From positions 1 to 42,985 of the forward strand of contig JASHOF010000170.1 in the NCBI GenBank assembly GCA_030041255.1: DNA of 42,985 nt, read 5' to 3'. Position 1 is the first letter of the stretch, and every line of letters starts with the position of its first letter. Positions 32,074-39,688 of this stretch are shown piece by piece. This stretch comes from Acetobacteraceae bacterium. Lineage in GTDB: Bacteria; Pseudomonadota; Alphaproteobacteria; Acetobacterales; Acetobacteraceae. The notes beneath the pieces were generated by a model, which made no database searches, was not told the DNA's origin, and saw only the letters and a program-made list of their open reading frames with translations. The position numbers were made by a program, and so were the translations under genes.

Positions 32074-33147
32074 ATGGCTCAGTACCCCGGGTCGGATTCT
32101 GAACGGCGCATCATGCCGGATGTGCTGATCGAGGTCGTGGAAGCGATCTTCCGTGGCTGCGGCATGGGATCGCGGGACGCTCATCTGCTGGCCGCCGCGC
32201 TGGTCAATGCAGACCAGAGGGGCATCCATTCGCATGGCACCCTGCGTGTGCCGGAGTATGTGCGCAAGCTGACCGAGGAGGGCGTCGATCCGCGCGGGCG
32301 GCCCACGATCGTTCGCGACAACGGCAATGCGATCATCGTCGATGGCGGCAATGCGATGGGGCAGATCGTTGCGGACTTCGCGATGCGAACATGCATCCGC
32401 AGGGCGGTGCGGAGCGGGATCGCGATCGTGGCGGCACGCAACAGCAACCACTGCGGCGCCATGGATCGCTGGGTCGCGCTTGCACTCGAGCACGACATGA
32501 TCGGCATCGCAGCCACCAATGCGCTGCCGACGATGGCACCCTGGGGCGGGGTCGAGAAAATCGTCGGGATCAATCCGCTCGCCGCCGCCTTTCCGGCCGG
32601 CGAGGAAGAGCCGATCGTGCTGGATACGGCCTTCGGCGCCACCGCGCACGGAAAGATCAGGGTCTATCACCAGAAAGGAGAAAGAATTCCGCAGGGTTGG
32701 GCATTCGACCGGGATGGCCGGCCTACCACCGACACGGCAGCCGCGCTTTCCGGCCTGATCCAGCCGATCGGCGGGCACAAGGGAGTTGGCCTTGCGATCG
32801 TCTTCGGCATGCTGTCGACGCTCCTGAGCGGCGCCAGTTACGGAACCGAGCTTGGCAATATGATCGCCGGGCCGCGCCCGGGGCGAGATGGGCAGGTGTT
32901 CATCGCGATCGATGTCGCCGCGTTCCAGCCGGTTGGCGCTTTCAAGGCGCGTGTCGATTGGATCGCCCGGCAGATCCGCAAAAGCCGCCGCCGCGACGGT
33001 GTCGATGCGCTCTATCCGCCCGGCCTGATGGAGGCTGAGTTCATGCGCCGATACGCGGTTGAGGGTATTCCCCTCAACGAAGAAACGATCGACGGGCTGC
33101 GGGCCGCCGCCATGCAGATGAAGGTGGCTTTTCCCGATCTCGCCTGA
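32074..33147 (+). CDS. Malate/L-lactate dehydrogenase (Ldh2) family oxidoreductase
   Basis: 357 residues from ATG 32074; a GTG at 31981 and an ATG at 32113 are alternatives, and the 89-base gap after the permease gene argues for a separate start. The NAD(P)-dependent Ldh2 fold includes ureidoglycolate, sulfolactate, 2,3-diketogulonate and malate dehydrogenases. Key motifs are ADQRGIHSHGTLRVPEYVRK, AARNSNHCGAMDRWVALALE with the catalytic His, AATNALPTMAPWGG, GINPLAAAFPAG, and PIGGHKGVGLAIVFGMLSTL. Reduces 2-oxoacids or oxidises 2-hydroxyacids, so it may act on the same acid pool as the FMN enzyme at 24434. It is the last gene of the importer operon and faces the NHL gene. Confidence 0.88.
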   Translation: MAQYPGSDSERRIMPDVLIEVVEAIFRGCGMGSRDAHLLAAALVNADQRGIHSHGTLRVPEYVRKLTEEGVDPRGRPTIVRDNGNAIIVDGGNAMGQIVADFAMRTCIRRAVRSGIAIVAARNSNHCGAMDRWVALALEHDMIGIAATNALPTMAPWGGVEKIVGINPLAAAFPAGEEEPIVLDTAFGATAHGKIRVYHQKGERIPQGWAFDRDGRPTTDTAAALSGLIQPIGGHKGVGLAIVFGMLSTLLSGASYGTELGNMIAGPRPGRDGQVFIAIDVAAFQPVGAFKARVDWIARQIRKSRRRDGVDALYPPGLMEAEFMRRYAVEGIPLNEETIDGLRAAAMQMKVAFPDLA

Positions 33148-33186
33148 CCCGGACGACCGGCAGGAAAGCCGGAGAGAGGCGGCCCG

Positions 33187-34206
33187 TCAGGCGGGCGAAG
33201 ATGCCCGCACCTTGCGGAATTTCTGCAAGCAGCGCAGCGGGCGGGGTGGCGGCTCATTGCCGTGCACGCCGCGCCAGTTGGTCCAGGAGACCTCGCCCAC
33301 GTAGATGTCTCCGTGCGAATCGACGGCAATGCCGTGCGGCGCCTGGAATTCGCCCGGGCGGAAGCCGGCCTTGAGCCCGCCGAAGCGGGCGAGCCGCTTG
33401 CCGGTATGGTCGGTGATGGTCACGCGCGGGCCGAGGTTCGGGACCTCGAGGTTGATGGCCATTCCAGGGCCGAGCTCGCCGATGTAGCAGATCGGGTGGC
33501 GGCCGGGCGTCATGTAAAGCCCGCACGGACGATGCAGGTTGTTCCATTGCGTTTCGTAACGACCGCGACCGTCGAACACCTGGATGCGATGGTTCTCGCG
33601 GTCCGCGACGTAAACCCAACCGTCCGCGTCACAGCAGATATTGTGGACGATGTTGAATTCGCCGGGATCGCTGCCGGGCTGGCCCCAGGAGAAGAGGCGC
33701 TTGCCGTCGGGAGAATATTTGTGGACGCACGCGTTGCCGTAACCGTCGGAGATGTAGATATCTCCTTGCGGAGAGAGCGCGGTATGAGTGCAGCGATGAA
33801 AGGGCTCGCCGCTCATGAACGGCGCCGGCTTGCCCGGGACACCGATCGTGAGCAGCACCTTGCCATCCCGGGTGCAATGGCGGACGGTGTGATCGGCATC
33901 GTCGGTGAGGTAGAGCGTATCGTCGGGACCGAAGGATAAGCCGTGGGCACGGGGGAAAAGCCCTTCGCCCCAGGAACGCAGGAAGTTTCCCTCGCGGTCG
34001 AAGACGATCATCGGGTGTTGGCCGCGATTGAAGACATAGACGTTGTCGTCGCGATCCACGCCGACGCCGCCGACATCCTGGAACGAAAAACCGGGCGGCA
34101 GAGTTCCCCAGTTCTCCACTGGCTGGTACTCGTACTCGCCACTCTGAACGCTGGCATCCATGGGCATTTTCCCGGCCTGCTGGGCGAACAATGTTCGCCG
34201 GTGCAT
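33187..34206 (-). CDS. NHL-repeat beta-propeller protein
   Basis: 339 residues from ATG 34206 with AGGAAG upstream; ATG 34167 is possible. Repeated blades of the pattern GxxVDxxxNVYVxxRxxHRIxVF: FQDVGGVGVDRDDNVYVFNR, ARAHGLSFGPDDTLYLTDDA, THTALSPQGDIYISDGYGNA, VHNICCDADGWVYVADRENH, and APHGIAVDSHGDIYVGEVSW. The order resembles the peptidylamidoglycolate lyase-like and SMP-30-like NHL proteins common in catabolic islands of soil alphaproteobacteria. No signal peptide is visible, so it is probably cytoplasmic. Enzyme or binding role unknown; a lactone- or hydroxyacid-related function is only suggested by the neighbours. Confidence 0.75.
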   Translation of the reverse strand: MHRRTLFAQQAGKMPMDASVQSGEYEYQPVENWGTLPPGFSFQDVGGVGVDRDDNVYVFNRGQHPMIVFDREGNFLRSWGEGLFPRAHGLSFGPDDTLYLTDDADHTVRHCTRDGKVLLTIGVPGKPAPFMSGEPFHRCTHTALSPQGDIYISDGYGNACVHKYSPDGKRLFSWGQPGSDPGEFNIVHNICCDADGWVYVADRENHRIQVFDGRGRYETQWNNLHRPCGLYMTPGRHPICYIGELGPGMAINLEVPNLGPRVTITDHTGKRLARFGGLKAGFRPGEFQAPHGIAVDSHGDIYVGEVSWTNWRGVHGNEPPPRPLRCLQKFRKVRASSPA

Positions 34207-34333
34207 GGCGTACTTCCTGCCTTCACGCGCGTCAAGGTTCCGACATTGCGGGCGGCGATGAGCGTCCGCAGATGTTGCGCAGTATGTTGGTATGGGAGGT
34301 GCGGCGTGCGCATGCTCCCGGGAGGTCTGCCCG

Positions 34334-35752
34334 ATGGTGGCTGAGTTCGATCTCGCGGTGATCGGCGCCGGCGCCGCGGGACTGTCGGTTGCGGCGGTGG
34401 CGGCACGGCTGGGGCTCCATGTTCTCCTGGTCGAGCGGGACCGCATGGGCGGGGATTGCCTCAACAGCGGCTGCGTGCCGAGCAAGGCGCTGCTGGCGGC
34501 TGCGGCGGCCGCTTCGCAAGCCCGTACCGCCGCCCGCTTCGGGGTCCGGCTGGCGGCGCCCGAGATCGACTGGCAGGCCGTCTCGGCGCACGTCGCCGGC
34601 GCGATCGAGGCCATCCGGCCGAACGATTCGGCGCCCCGTTTCCGCGCGCTCGGCGCCACCGTGCTCGAGGGCGAAGCCCGCTTCGTCTCGCCCGATGCGA
34701 TCATGGTGGACAGCCGGCGGATCGTCGCGCGTCGCTACGTGATCGCTGCCGGCAGTCGGGCGGCGGTGCCACCCATTCCCGGCCTTGCGGCCGTACCCTG
34801 TCTCACCAACGCCTCGCTGTTCGGAATCCCGGGACCGCCCGGCCATCTCCTGATTCTCGGCGGCGGGCCGATCGGACTCGAAATGGGCGCGGCCCACGCC
34901 GCACTCGGCTGGAAGGTGAGCGTCGTCGAGGCGGAGCGAATCGCCGGGCGCGAAGATCCGGAGCTCGCGGGCGGGCTGCGCACGGCGCTTGGCGCACAGG
35001 GCGTGCGGCTGATCGAAGGCGTGGCAGTGACGGCGGTCGAGCCGGGGCCAGGCCTGCTGCTCGACGATGGCAGCCGCATCGCGGGCACGCACCTGCTGAT
35101 CGCGGTCGGCCGGCAGCCCAATCTCGAATCGCTCGGCCTGGAGGCAGGGGGAATCCGCGCCTCGCCGCGCGGCATCGCGACCGACAGCGGGCTGCGCAGC
35201 CTTTCCAATCGCCGCGTCTTTGCGGTCGGCGACATTGCCGACCCGGCCGGGCTCGGGCCGCGCTATTTCACTCATGTCGGCAGCTATCACGCCGGCGTCG
35301 TCATTCGTCGCGCGGTGTTTCGCCTGCCGGCGCGCCTCGATTACAGAGCGCTGCCGCGCGTCCTCTATACCGAGCCGGAGCTGGCGCAGGTGGGCCTCAC
35401 GGAGGCGGAGGCGCGGGCGGCGGGGCACGATTTCCGGCTGCTCCGCTGGCCGCTCGCCGAGAACGACCGCGCGATTGCCGAGGCGGCACCGGCAGGGCTG
35501 GTCAAGCTGGTGGCCACCCGGCGAGGTCGCCTGATCGGTGCCGGCATCCTCTCACGGGCCGCGGGCGACATGATCTCGGTCTTCACGCTGGCGATCGCCC
35601 GGCGCCTGAAGGTCTCCACGCTCGCTGCCATGATCGTTCCCTACCCGACCCGTTCGGAGGCAGGGAAGCGTGCCGCCGGCCAATTCTTCGTTCCCTCTCT
35701 GTTCTCGGAAAGGACCCGCCGGCTGGTCCGTTTCCTGGGCCGGATCCCGTAG
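34334..35752 (+). CDS. FAD-dependent pyridine nucleotide-disulfide oxidoreductase (mercuric reductase-like)
   Basis: 472 residues from ATG 34334, following CCGGGAGG. FAD-binding FDLAVIGAGAAGLSVAAVAA, redox pair C42 and C47 in GGDCLNSGCVPSKALLA, FAD motif YVIAAGSRAAVPPIPGL, NAD(P)-binding LLILGGGPIGLEMGAAHAAL, second FAD motif VFAVGDIADPA, and the interface domain with VLYTEPELAQVGLTEAEARA. At the place of the catalytic HPTxxE of dihydrolipoamide and glutathione reductases stands YPTRSE (Y437, E442), so His is replaced by Tyr. No Hg-binding N-terminal domain or C-terminal Cys pair is present. It is probably a disulfide-reductase-like flavoprotein with other electron acceptors. Divergent from the NHL gene. 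Confidence 0.87.
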   Translation: MVAEFDLAVIGAGAAGLSVAAVAARLGLHVLLVERDRMGGDCLNSGCVPSKALLAAAAAASQARTAARFGVRLAAPEIDWQAVSAHVAGAIEAIRPNDSAPRFRALGATVLEGEARFVSPDAIMVDSRRIVARRYVIAAGSRAAVPPIPGLAAVPCLTNASLFGIPGPPGHLLILGGGPIGLEMGAAHAALGWKVSVVEAERIAGREDPELAGGLRTALGAQGVRLIEGVAVTAVEPGPGLLLDDGSRIAGTHLLIAVGRQPNLESLGLEAGGIRASPRGIATDSGLRSLSNRRVFAVGDIADPAGLGPRYFTHVGSYHAGVVIRRAVFRLPARLDYRALPRVLYTEPELAQVGLTEAEARAAGHDFRLLRWPLAENDRAIAEAAPAGLVKLVATRRGRLIGAGILSRAAGDMISVFTLAIARRLKVSTLAAMIVPYPTRSEAGKRAAGQFFVPSLFSERTRRLVRFLGRIP

Positions 35753-35823
35753 CCAGGATACTGTCATTGTTCAATAATATTCTCTTGTTGGCGCCCGTTG
35801 TGCAGCGCACCATGTAGGCTGCC

Positions 35824-36765
35824 ATGTGGATCATGCGGAGACGCCGCGCGGTCGCCCTGGCCCTGCAAGGAGGAGGAGCGCACGGCGCTTTCAGTGCCGG
35901 CGTCGTCGATCGCCTGCTGGAGACCGGGCTTGCCCCGGGCCGCATCTCGGGCGTGTCCTCGGGCGCGTTGATCGGCACCATGCTGGCCCAGGGGTGGGCT
36001 GGCGGTGGGCCGGAGGGGGCACGCGAAGCGGTGAAGCGGCTCTGGGAGCGGGTCGCGGAGGCGCACGCGGCAAGCGGGTTCAGCAACGGTCCGCTGGCGC
36101 GCTGGCTCTGGGGCGCGGACCTTTCCAGGAACCCGCTCTGGAAAGGAGTCGAGACGGCGATGCGGCTGTTCTCGCCGGAACAACTCAACCCGCTCGGCCA
36201 TAACCCGCTCCGTCCTTTGATTTCCGAGCTTCTGGATCGGAGCCTTCTCGCGAGCGATGCGGCGCCGCGCCTGACCGTGGCCGCGACCGACGTCGAAACC
36301 GGGGCGCCGGTCCTGTTCCAGAACGAGCAGATTACGGCCGAGGTGTTGCTGGCCTCGGCATGCCTGCCGTTCCTGTTTCCGCCCGTCGAGATCGAGGGCC
36401 GGATTCTGTGGGACGGCGCCTATTCGGCCAACCCGCCGCTTCAGCCGCTGCTCCGGCCGGACCTGCCCGACGAACTCGTGCTGATCCGTGCCCAACCGAG
36501 GCGGCGTCCGGGCCGGCCCGGAACGCAGGCGGAAATATTCAACCGGCAGAGCGAGATCGCCTTTCAGCGTGCGCTCGAGGTGGAGCTTGCCATGCTGCCG
36601 CGTTCCATCCGCCTCACCGATTACGAGCCGGACGAGGCGCTGGCCGCGCTTCCGATCTCTTCCAAGCTCAACGCAGAGGAGAACGTCGTGCGCGCACTGT
36701 TCGCTGCCGGCCGGGAGATCGTGCGTCGAAGAGAGGAGGCCAGCCGCGGCGTCGCCGCGTCATGA
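35824..36765 (+). CDS. Patatin-like phospholipase (RssA family)
   Basis: 313 residues from ATG 35824. The catalytic Ser-Asp dyad of patatins is intact: oxyanion loop LQGGGAHGAFSAGVVD (GGGAHG at 16-21), nucleophile S45 in GVSSGALIG, and Asp in LWDGAYSANPPLQPLL (the DGG/A motif). LTVAATDVETGAPVLF and LASACLPFLFPPVEI are further family motifs. No signal peptide, so it acts on the cytoplasmic side as an acyl hydrolase or regulator. Related bacterial genes often sit beside 3-hydroxybutyrate metabolism, but that context is not seen here. Confidence 0.88.
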   Translation: MWIMRRRRAVALALQGGGAHGAFSAGVVDRLLETGLAPGRISGVSSGALIGTMLAQGWAGGGPEGAREAVKRLWERVAEAHAASGFSNGPLARWLWGADLSRNPLWKGVETAMRLFSPEQLNPLGHNPLRPLISELLDRSLLASDAAPRLTVAATDVETGAPVLFQNEQITAEVLLASACLPFLFPPVEIEGRILWDGAYSANPPLQPLLRPDLPDELVLIRAQPRRRPGRPGTQAEIFNRQSEIAFQRALEVELAMLPRSIRLTDYEPDEALAALPISSKLNAEENVVRALFAAGREIVRRREEASRGVAAS

Positions 36766-36840
36766 CGACCCCGATTGCCGGCCCTTGCGCGCCCCGGTAA
36801 TGCTGCAGCCGCTCTTCTCCCGGGATCGACGGAGGCAAGG

Positions 36841-37029
36841 GTGGCTCTCTCCTTCTGGCTGCAGCTTGCGGTGACGGGGCTCGTCGGTGTGCTGGCACTG
36901 ATCGAGGCGTCTCTTTCTCAAGGCGACCCGGGCGGTACCATCGGGTTCCTGATTTTCCTCGCCGCCATCGCCTACGCGTTCTGGCTGATCAAGTCGGCAT
37001 TCGATGGCATCGACCGCGACCGGCATTGA
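36841..37029 (+). CDS. Small two-helix membrane protein of unknown function
   Basis: 62 residues from GTG 36841, chosen because a clear ribosome site GGAGG ends 5 bases upstream. Two hydrophobic segments, LSFWLQLAVTGLVGVLALIE and GFLIFLAAIAYAFWLIKSAF, are separated by a short polar turn (QGDPGG). The tail is charged (DGIDRDRH). No family recognised. It precedes the methyltransferase gene and ends just before that gene's likely start, so they may be co-transcribed. The codon-usage and ribosome-site evidence favours a real gene. Confidence 0.55.
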   Translation: MALSFWLQLAVTGLVGVLALIEASLSQGDPGGTIGFLIFLAAIAYAFWLIKSAFDGIDRDRH

Positions 37030-37036
37030 GGTGCGG

Positions 37037-37831
37037 ATGCCGGCAGCGATGTGGGATCCCGCGCAATATCTGCGCTTCGGATCCGAACGCGTGCGGCCGG
37101 CGCTCGATCTCCTGGCGCGCATTCCGCTGGCCGCTCCGGGACACGTGATCGATCTCGGCTGCGGCGCCGGCAATGTCACGGCGATGCTGAAAAAGCGCTG
37201 GCCCGAGGCGGATATTCTCGCCGTCGACGGCTCCGGGACAATGCTCGCCAGGGCACGACGGATGCTGCCTCACTGCCGGTTCGAGGTCGCGGATATTGCG
37301 CACTTCGTCCCGGCGCGGCGGCCCGATATCATCTATTCGAACGCGGCGCTGCACTGGCTTGCCGATCATCGGCATCTCTTCCCGCGCCTGGTCTCCGCGC
37401 TGGCTCCCGGCGGCTTCCTGGCCGTGCAGATGCCGGCAATGGATCGCGCCCCCTTCCGCACCCTGCAACAGGAAGTCGCGAAGAGGGGGCCCTGGGCAGA
37501 GGCGCTCTCGGGCATCGGAGGGGTGCAGCCGATCCTCGATCCAGGCGAGTACCGGGACCTTCTCGAGCCTCTCGCGGCTTCCCTCGAACTCTGGGAGACG
37601 ACCTACTTCCAGGTGCTCACCGGGCCTGACGCGGTACTGCAATGGGCGATGGGCACGAGCCTTCGTCCCTATCTCGCAGCCCTCGATGAGCCTCTGCGCA
37701 GCGCATTCCGCGAAGCCTACGCCGCTTCACTTCGCCCGCATTATCCCGAGCGCCCGGATGGGACGACCCTTTTCCCATTCCATCGCTTCTTCCTTGTCGC
37801 CAGCGTGGGAATCGAGCGCTCACGAGGCTGA
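37037..37831 (+). CDS. tam: Trans-aconitate 2-methyltransferase-like SAM methyltransferase
   Basis: 264 residues from ATG 37037 (GAGGTG just upstream); ATG 37004 and ATG 37049 are alternatives. The opening MWDPAQYLRFGSERVRPALD is the classic Tam start. SAM-binding HVIDLGCGAGNVTAMLKKRW is followed by ILAVDGSGTMLARARRML, FEVADIAHF and YSNAALHWLADHRHLFPRLV, then GGFLAVQMP. Tam methylates trans-aconitate, an inhibitor of aconitase, and related acids. The C-terminal HYPERPDGTTLFPFHRFFLV matches the family. Substrate by family only. Confidence 0.85.
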   Translation: MPAAMWDPAQYLRFGSERVRPALDLLARIPLAAPGHVIDLGCGAGNVTAMLKKRWPEADILAVDGSGTMLARARRMLPHCRFEVADIAHFVPARRPDIIYSNAALHWLADHRHLFPRLVSALAPGGFLAVQMPAMDRAPFRTLQQEVAKRGPWAEALSGIGGVQPILDPGEYRDLLEPLAASLELWETTYFQVLTGPDAVLQWAMGTSLRPYLAALDEPLRSAFREAYAASLRPHYPERPDGTTLFPFHRFFLVASVGIERSRG

Positions 37832-37921
37832 ATGCTGCCGGCCACGCTCGCTGGTAAGGCAGAACGAAGGCGCTTATCCTCGCCCGCTCCGGGGCTTCAC
37901 GGATGGCATGGGAGGATTCGC

Positions 37922-38728
37922 ATGAGGTTCGTCCGCTCGCTCGCTCTGGCCCTGACCCTGGCCCTGCTTCCGATGGCGGCGCGGGCCGCTTCTCCCTCCT
38001 TCGTCCATGGCGGGCAGGTGACGATGTGCACCGATCCAACCTATCCGCCGATGGAGATGTATACCCACCCGGGCGACAGGACCCCGGTCGGGTTCGACAT
38101 CGATCTCGGCGCGGCGCTGGCCAGGATCTGGGGCGCGAAGTTCACCGTGGAATCGCTGGAGTTCACCGGCCTTCTGCCCGGGCTCGGCGGCGGGCGCTGC
38201 GACTTCGTGATCAGCGGGATGTTCGTGACGCCGGCGCGCACCAAGGTGTTCGATGCGGTGCCGTATCTGCGATCTTCGATGGTGCTGCTGGTGCGCGCGG
38301 ACAACAATTCGGTGCACGGGCCGGACGACCTTGCCGGCAAGGTGCTGGCTGTGCAGTCCGGCACGGTCTATGAGCAGCGGGCGCGGGCGCTCGCCAGGGA
38401 ATTTGCCTCCGCCGGCAAGCCCACGCTCACGATCCAGGCCTATCCCAAGGGAACCGACGTCGCCGAGCAGCTTCTGACCGGCCGTGCCCAGGCCGGCATC
38501 ACCCAGGACACGGAAGCGGCGTATCGGGCAGTCGTCGAGCCTGGCAGGTTCAAGATCGCCTACGCCTACCCGCCGACCGATTCCTTCGGCGTCTACGTCC
38601 GCAAAAGCCCGGCGGACAGGGCGCTGATCGAAAGCGAAGTGGGCCAACTGCGCAAGGACGGCGTGGTCGGGAAGCTGGCGACGAAGTGGCACCTGCCCGA
38701 GGTGGACGCAACCGCACCGCTCGACTGA
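37922..38728 (+). CDS. Amino-acid ABC transporter substrate-binding protein
   Basis: 268 residues from ATG 37922 behind GGGAGGA. The Sec signal RSLALALTLALLPMAARA is cleaved near ARA-AS. The SBP_bac_3 fold starts TMCTDPTYPPMEMYTHPGDR, then PVGFDIDLGAALARIWGAKF, GLLPGLGGGRCDFVISGMFV, TKVFDAVPYLRSSMVLL, LAGKVLAVQSGTVYEQ and AGITQDTEAAYRAVV. The family binds polar amino acids or opines. The permease gene follows 28 bases later, but no ATPase gene is present. Confidence 0.88.
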   Translation: MRFVRSLALALTLALLPMAARAASPSFVHGGQVTMCTDPTYPPMEMYTHPGDRTPVGFDIDLGAALARIWGAKFTVESLEFTGLLPGLGGGRCDFVISGMFVTPARTKVFDAVPYLRSSMVLLVRADNNSVHGPDDLAGKVLAVQSGTVYEQRARALAREFASAGKPTLTIQAYPKGTDVAEQLLTGRAQAGITQDTEAAYRAVVEPGRFKIAYAYPPTDSFGVYVRKSPADRALIESEVGQLRKDGVVGKLATKWHLPEVDATAPLD

Positions 38729-38756
38729 TCCGAGCCCCCGGCCCGGGCAGGGGACG

Positions 38757-39464
38757 ATGAGCTTCGATGCGCACGTCTTCTGGAGCGCACTCTTCTCCTG
38801 GCCGATCCTGCAAGGGGCGCTGATCTCACTGGCGCTGACGATCGTCTCGCACGCGGCAGGGATCATGTTCGGGCTGGCGCTTGCCTTGCTCGGTGCGGCA
38901 CGGCGGCGCACGCTCCGCGGCTTCGCGAAGATCTACATCTGGTTCTTTCGCGGCGCGCCGACACTGCTGCAGCTTCTCTTCGTGTGGAACGCGTTGCCGC
39001 AAATTCTGCCGGTCTTCCGGGAGCACTGGTTCACGCCGTTCCTCGCCGCCTGGATTGCGCTCAGCCTGAACGAAGGCGCGTACCAGGCTGAGATCAGCCG
39101 CGCCGCGCTCGCCGCGGTGCCGGCCGAACAGCGCGACGCGGGCGCCGCCCTCGGGCTCTCGCGCGTGCAGTGCTTTCGCCTCGTCATCCTGCCGCAGGCG
39201 ATCCGGGTGGCCATTCCTCCCACGGCCAACGAATTCATCACGCTTTTGAAAGTGACCTCGCTTGCCTCGGTGATCAGCCTGCAGGAGCTTCTGGCGGTGA
39301 CCACGCGGGAAATCTCGGTTACCTTCCGCTTCACCGAACTCTACGCAGTGGCGCTGGTCTATTATCTTGCGATCGTCTCGGCGCTGATGCTCGGGCAGGC
39401 GTGGCTCGAGCGGCGCTACTCCGCCGGCCAGCGCGAGCCTGTCCGCGGCCATACGCACGGGTGA
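38757..39464 (+). CDS. Amino-acid ABC transporter permease (HisM/GlnP type)
   Basis: 235 residues from ATG 38757. About five membrane helices. LISLALTIVSHAAGIMFGLA and FFRGAPTLLQLLFVWNALPQ are the family N-terminal segments. The ATPase-contacting loop is clear: EISRAALAAVPAEQRDAGAA then LGLSRVQCFRLVILPQAIRV, followed by PPTANEFITLLKVTSLASVI. Works with the binding protein encoded just upstream. Only one permease and no ATP-binding gene are found before the next, unrelated gene, so the system must borrow an ATPase or is incomplete. Confidence 0.9.
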   Translation: MSFDAHVFWSALFSWPILQGALISLALTIVSHAAGIMFGLALALLGAARRRTLRGFAKIYIWFFRGAPTLLQLLFVWNALPQILPVFREHWFTPFLAAWIALSLNEGAYQAEISRAALAAVPAEQRDAGAALGLSRVQCFRLVILPQAIRVAIPPTANEFITLLKVTSLASVISLQELLAVTTREISVTFRFTELYAVALVYYLAIVSALMLGQAWLERRYSAGQREPVRGHTHG

Positions 39465-39647
39465 GGCGAATGCGATTCCCGGCCGCACCCGCGAGGAAAC
39501 TCACCGTGCGGCCGCAAGGTCACGGATCGGGTCGATCGAGGCCGGCCCCGGGCTTTGCCGTCGACGACCCGGTAAGAGAATGATCCCCTTTGGAAAACGG
39601 CGAGAACGCGGGCGATCGAATGCCTCTAGCCATCCCTCCATTCCGGC

Positions 39648-39669
39648 GTTATATACAACCGGACATAAC
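39648..39669. promoter_or_regulatory. Inverted repeat ahead of lactonase-like gene
   Basis: GTTATAT and ACATAAC form an imperfect inverted repeat (six of seven pairs) with an 8-base centre, ending just before the ribosome site GGGAGGGG of the gene at 39689. AT-rich in a GC-rich surrounding. Could be an operator or part of a promoter; no known consensus matched. The rest of the gap 39465-39647 shows nothing recognisable. Confidence 0.25.
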
Positions 39670-39688
39670 GCTTCGGGAGGGGAAAGTT

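Noticed and set aside
33157-33172. CCGGC/GCCGG hairpin between convergent genes as a two-way terminator
   Set aside because: Only a 5-bp stem with no T-run on either side; expected by chance at this GC content.
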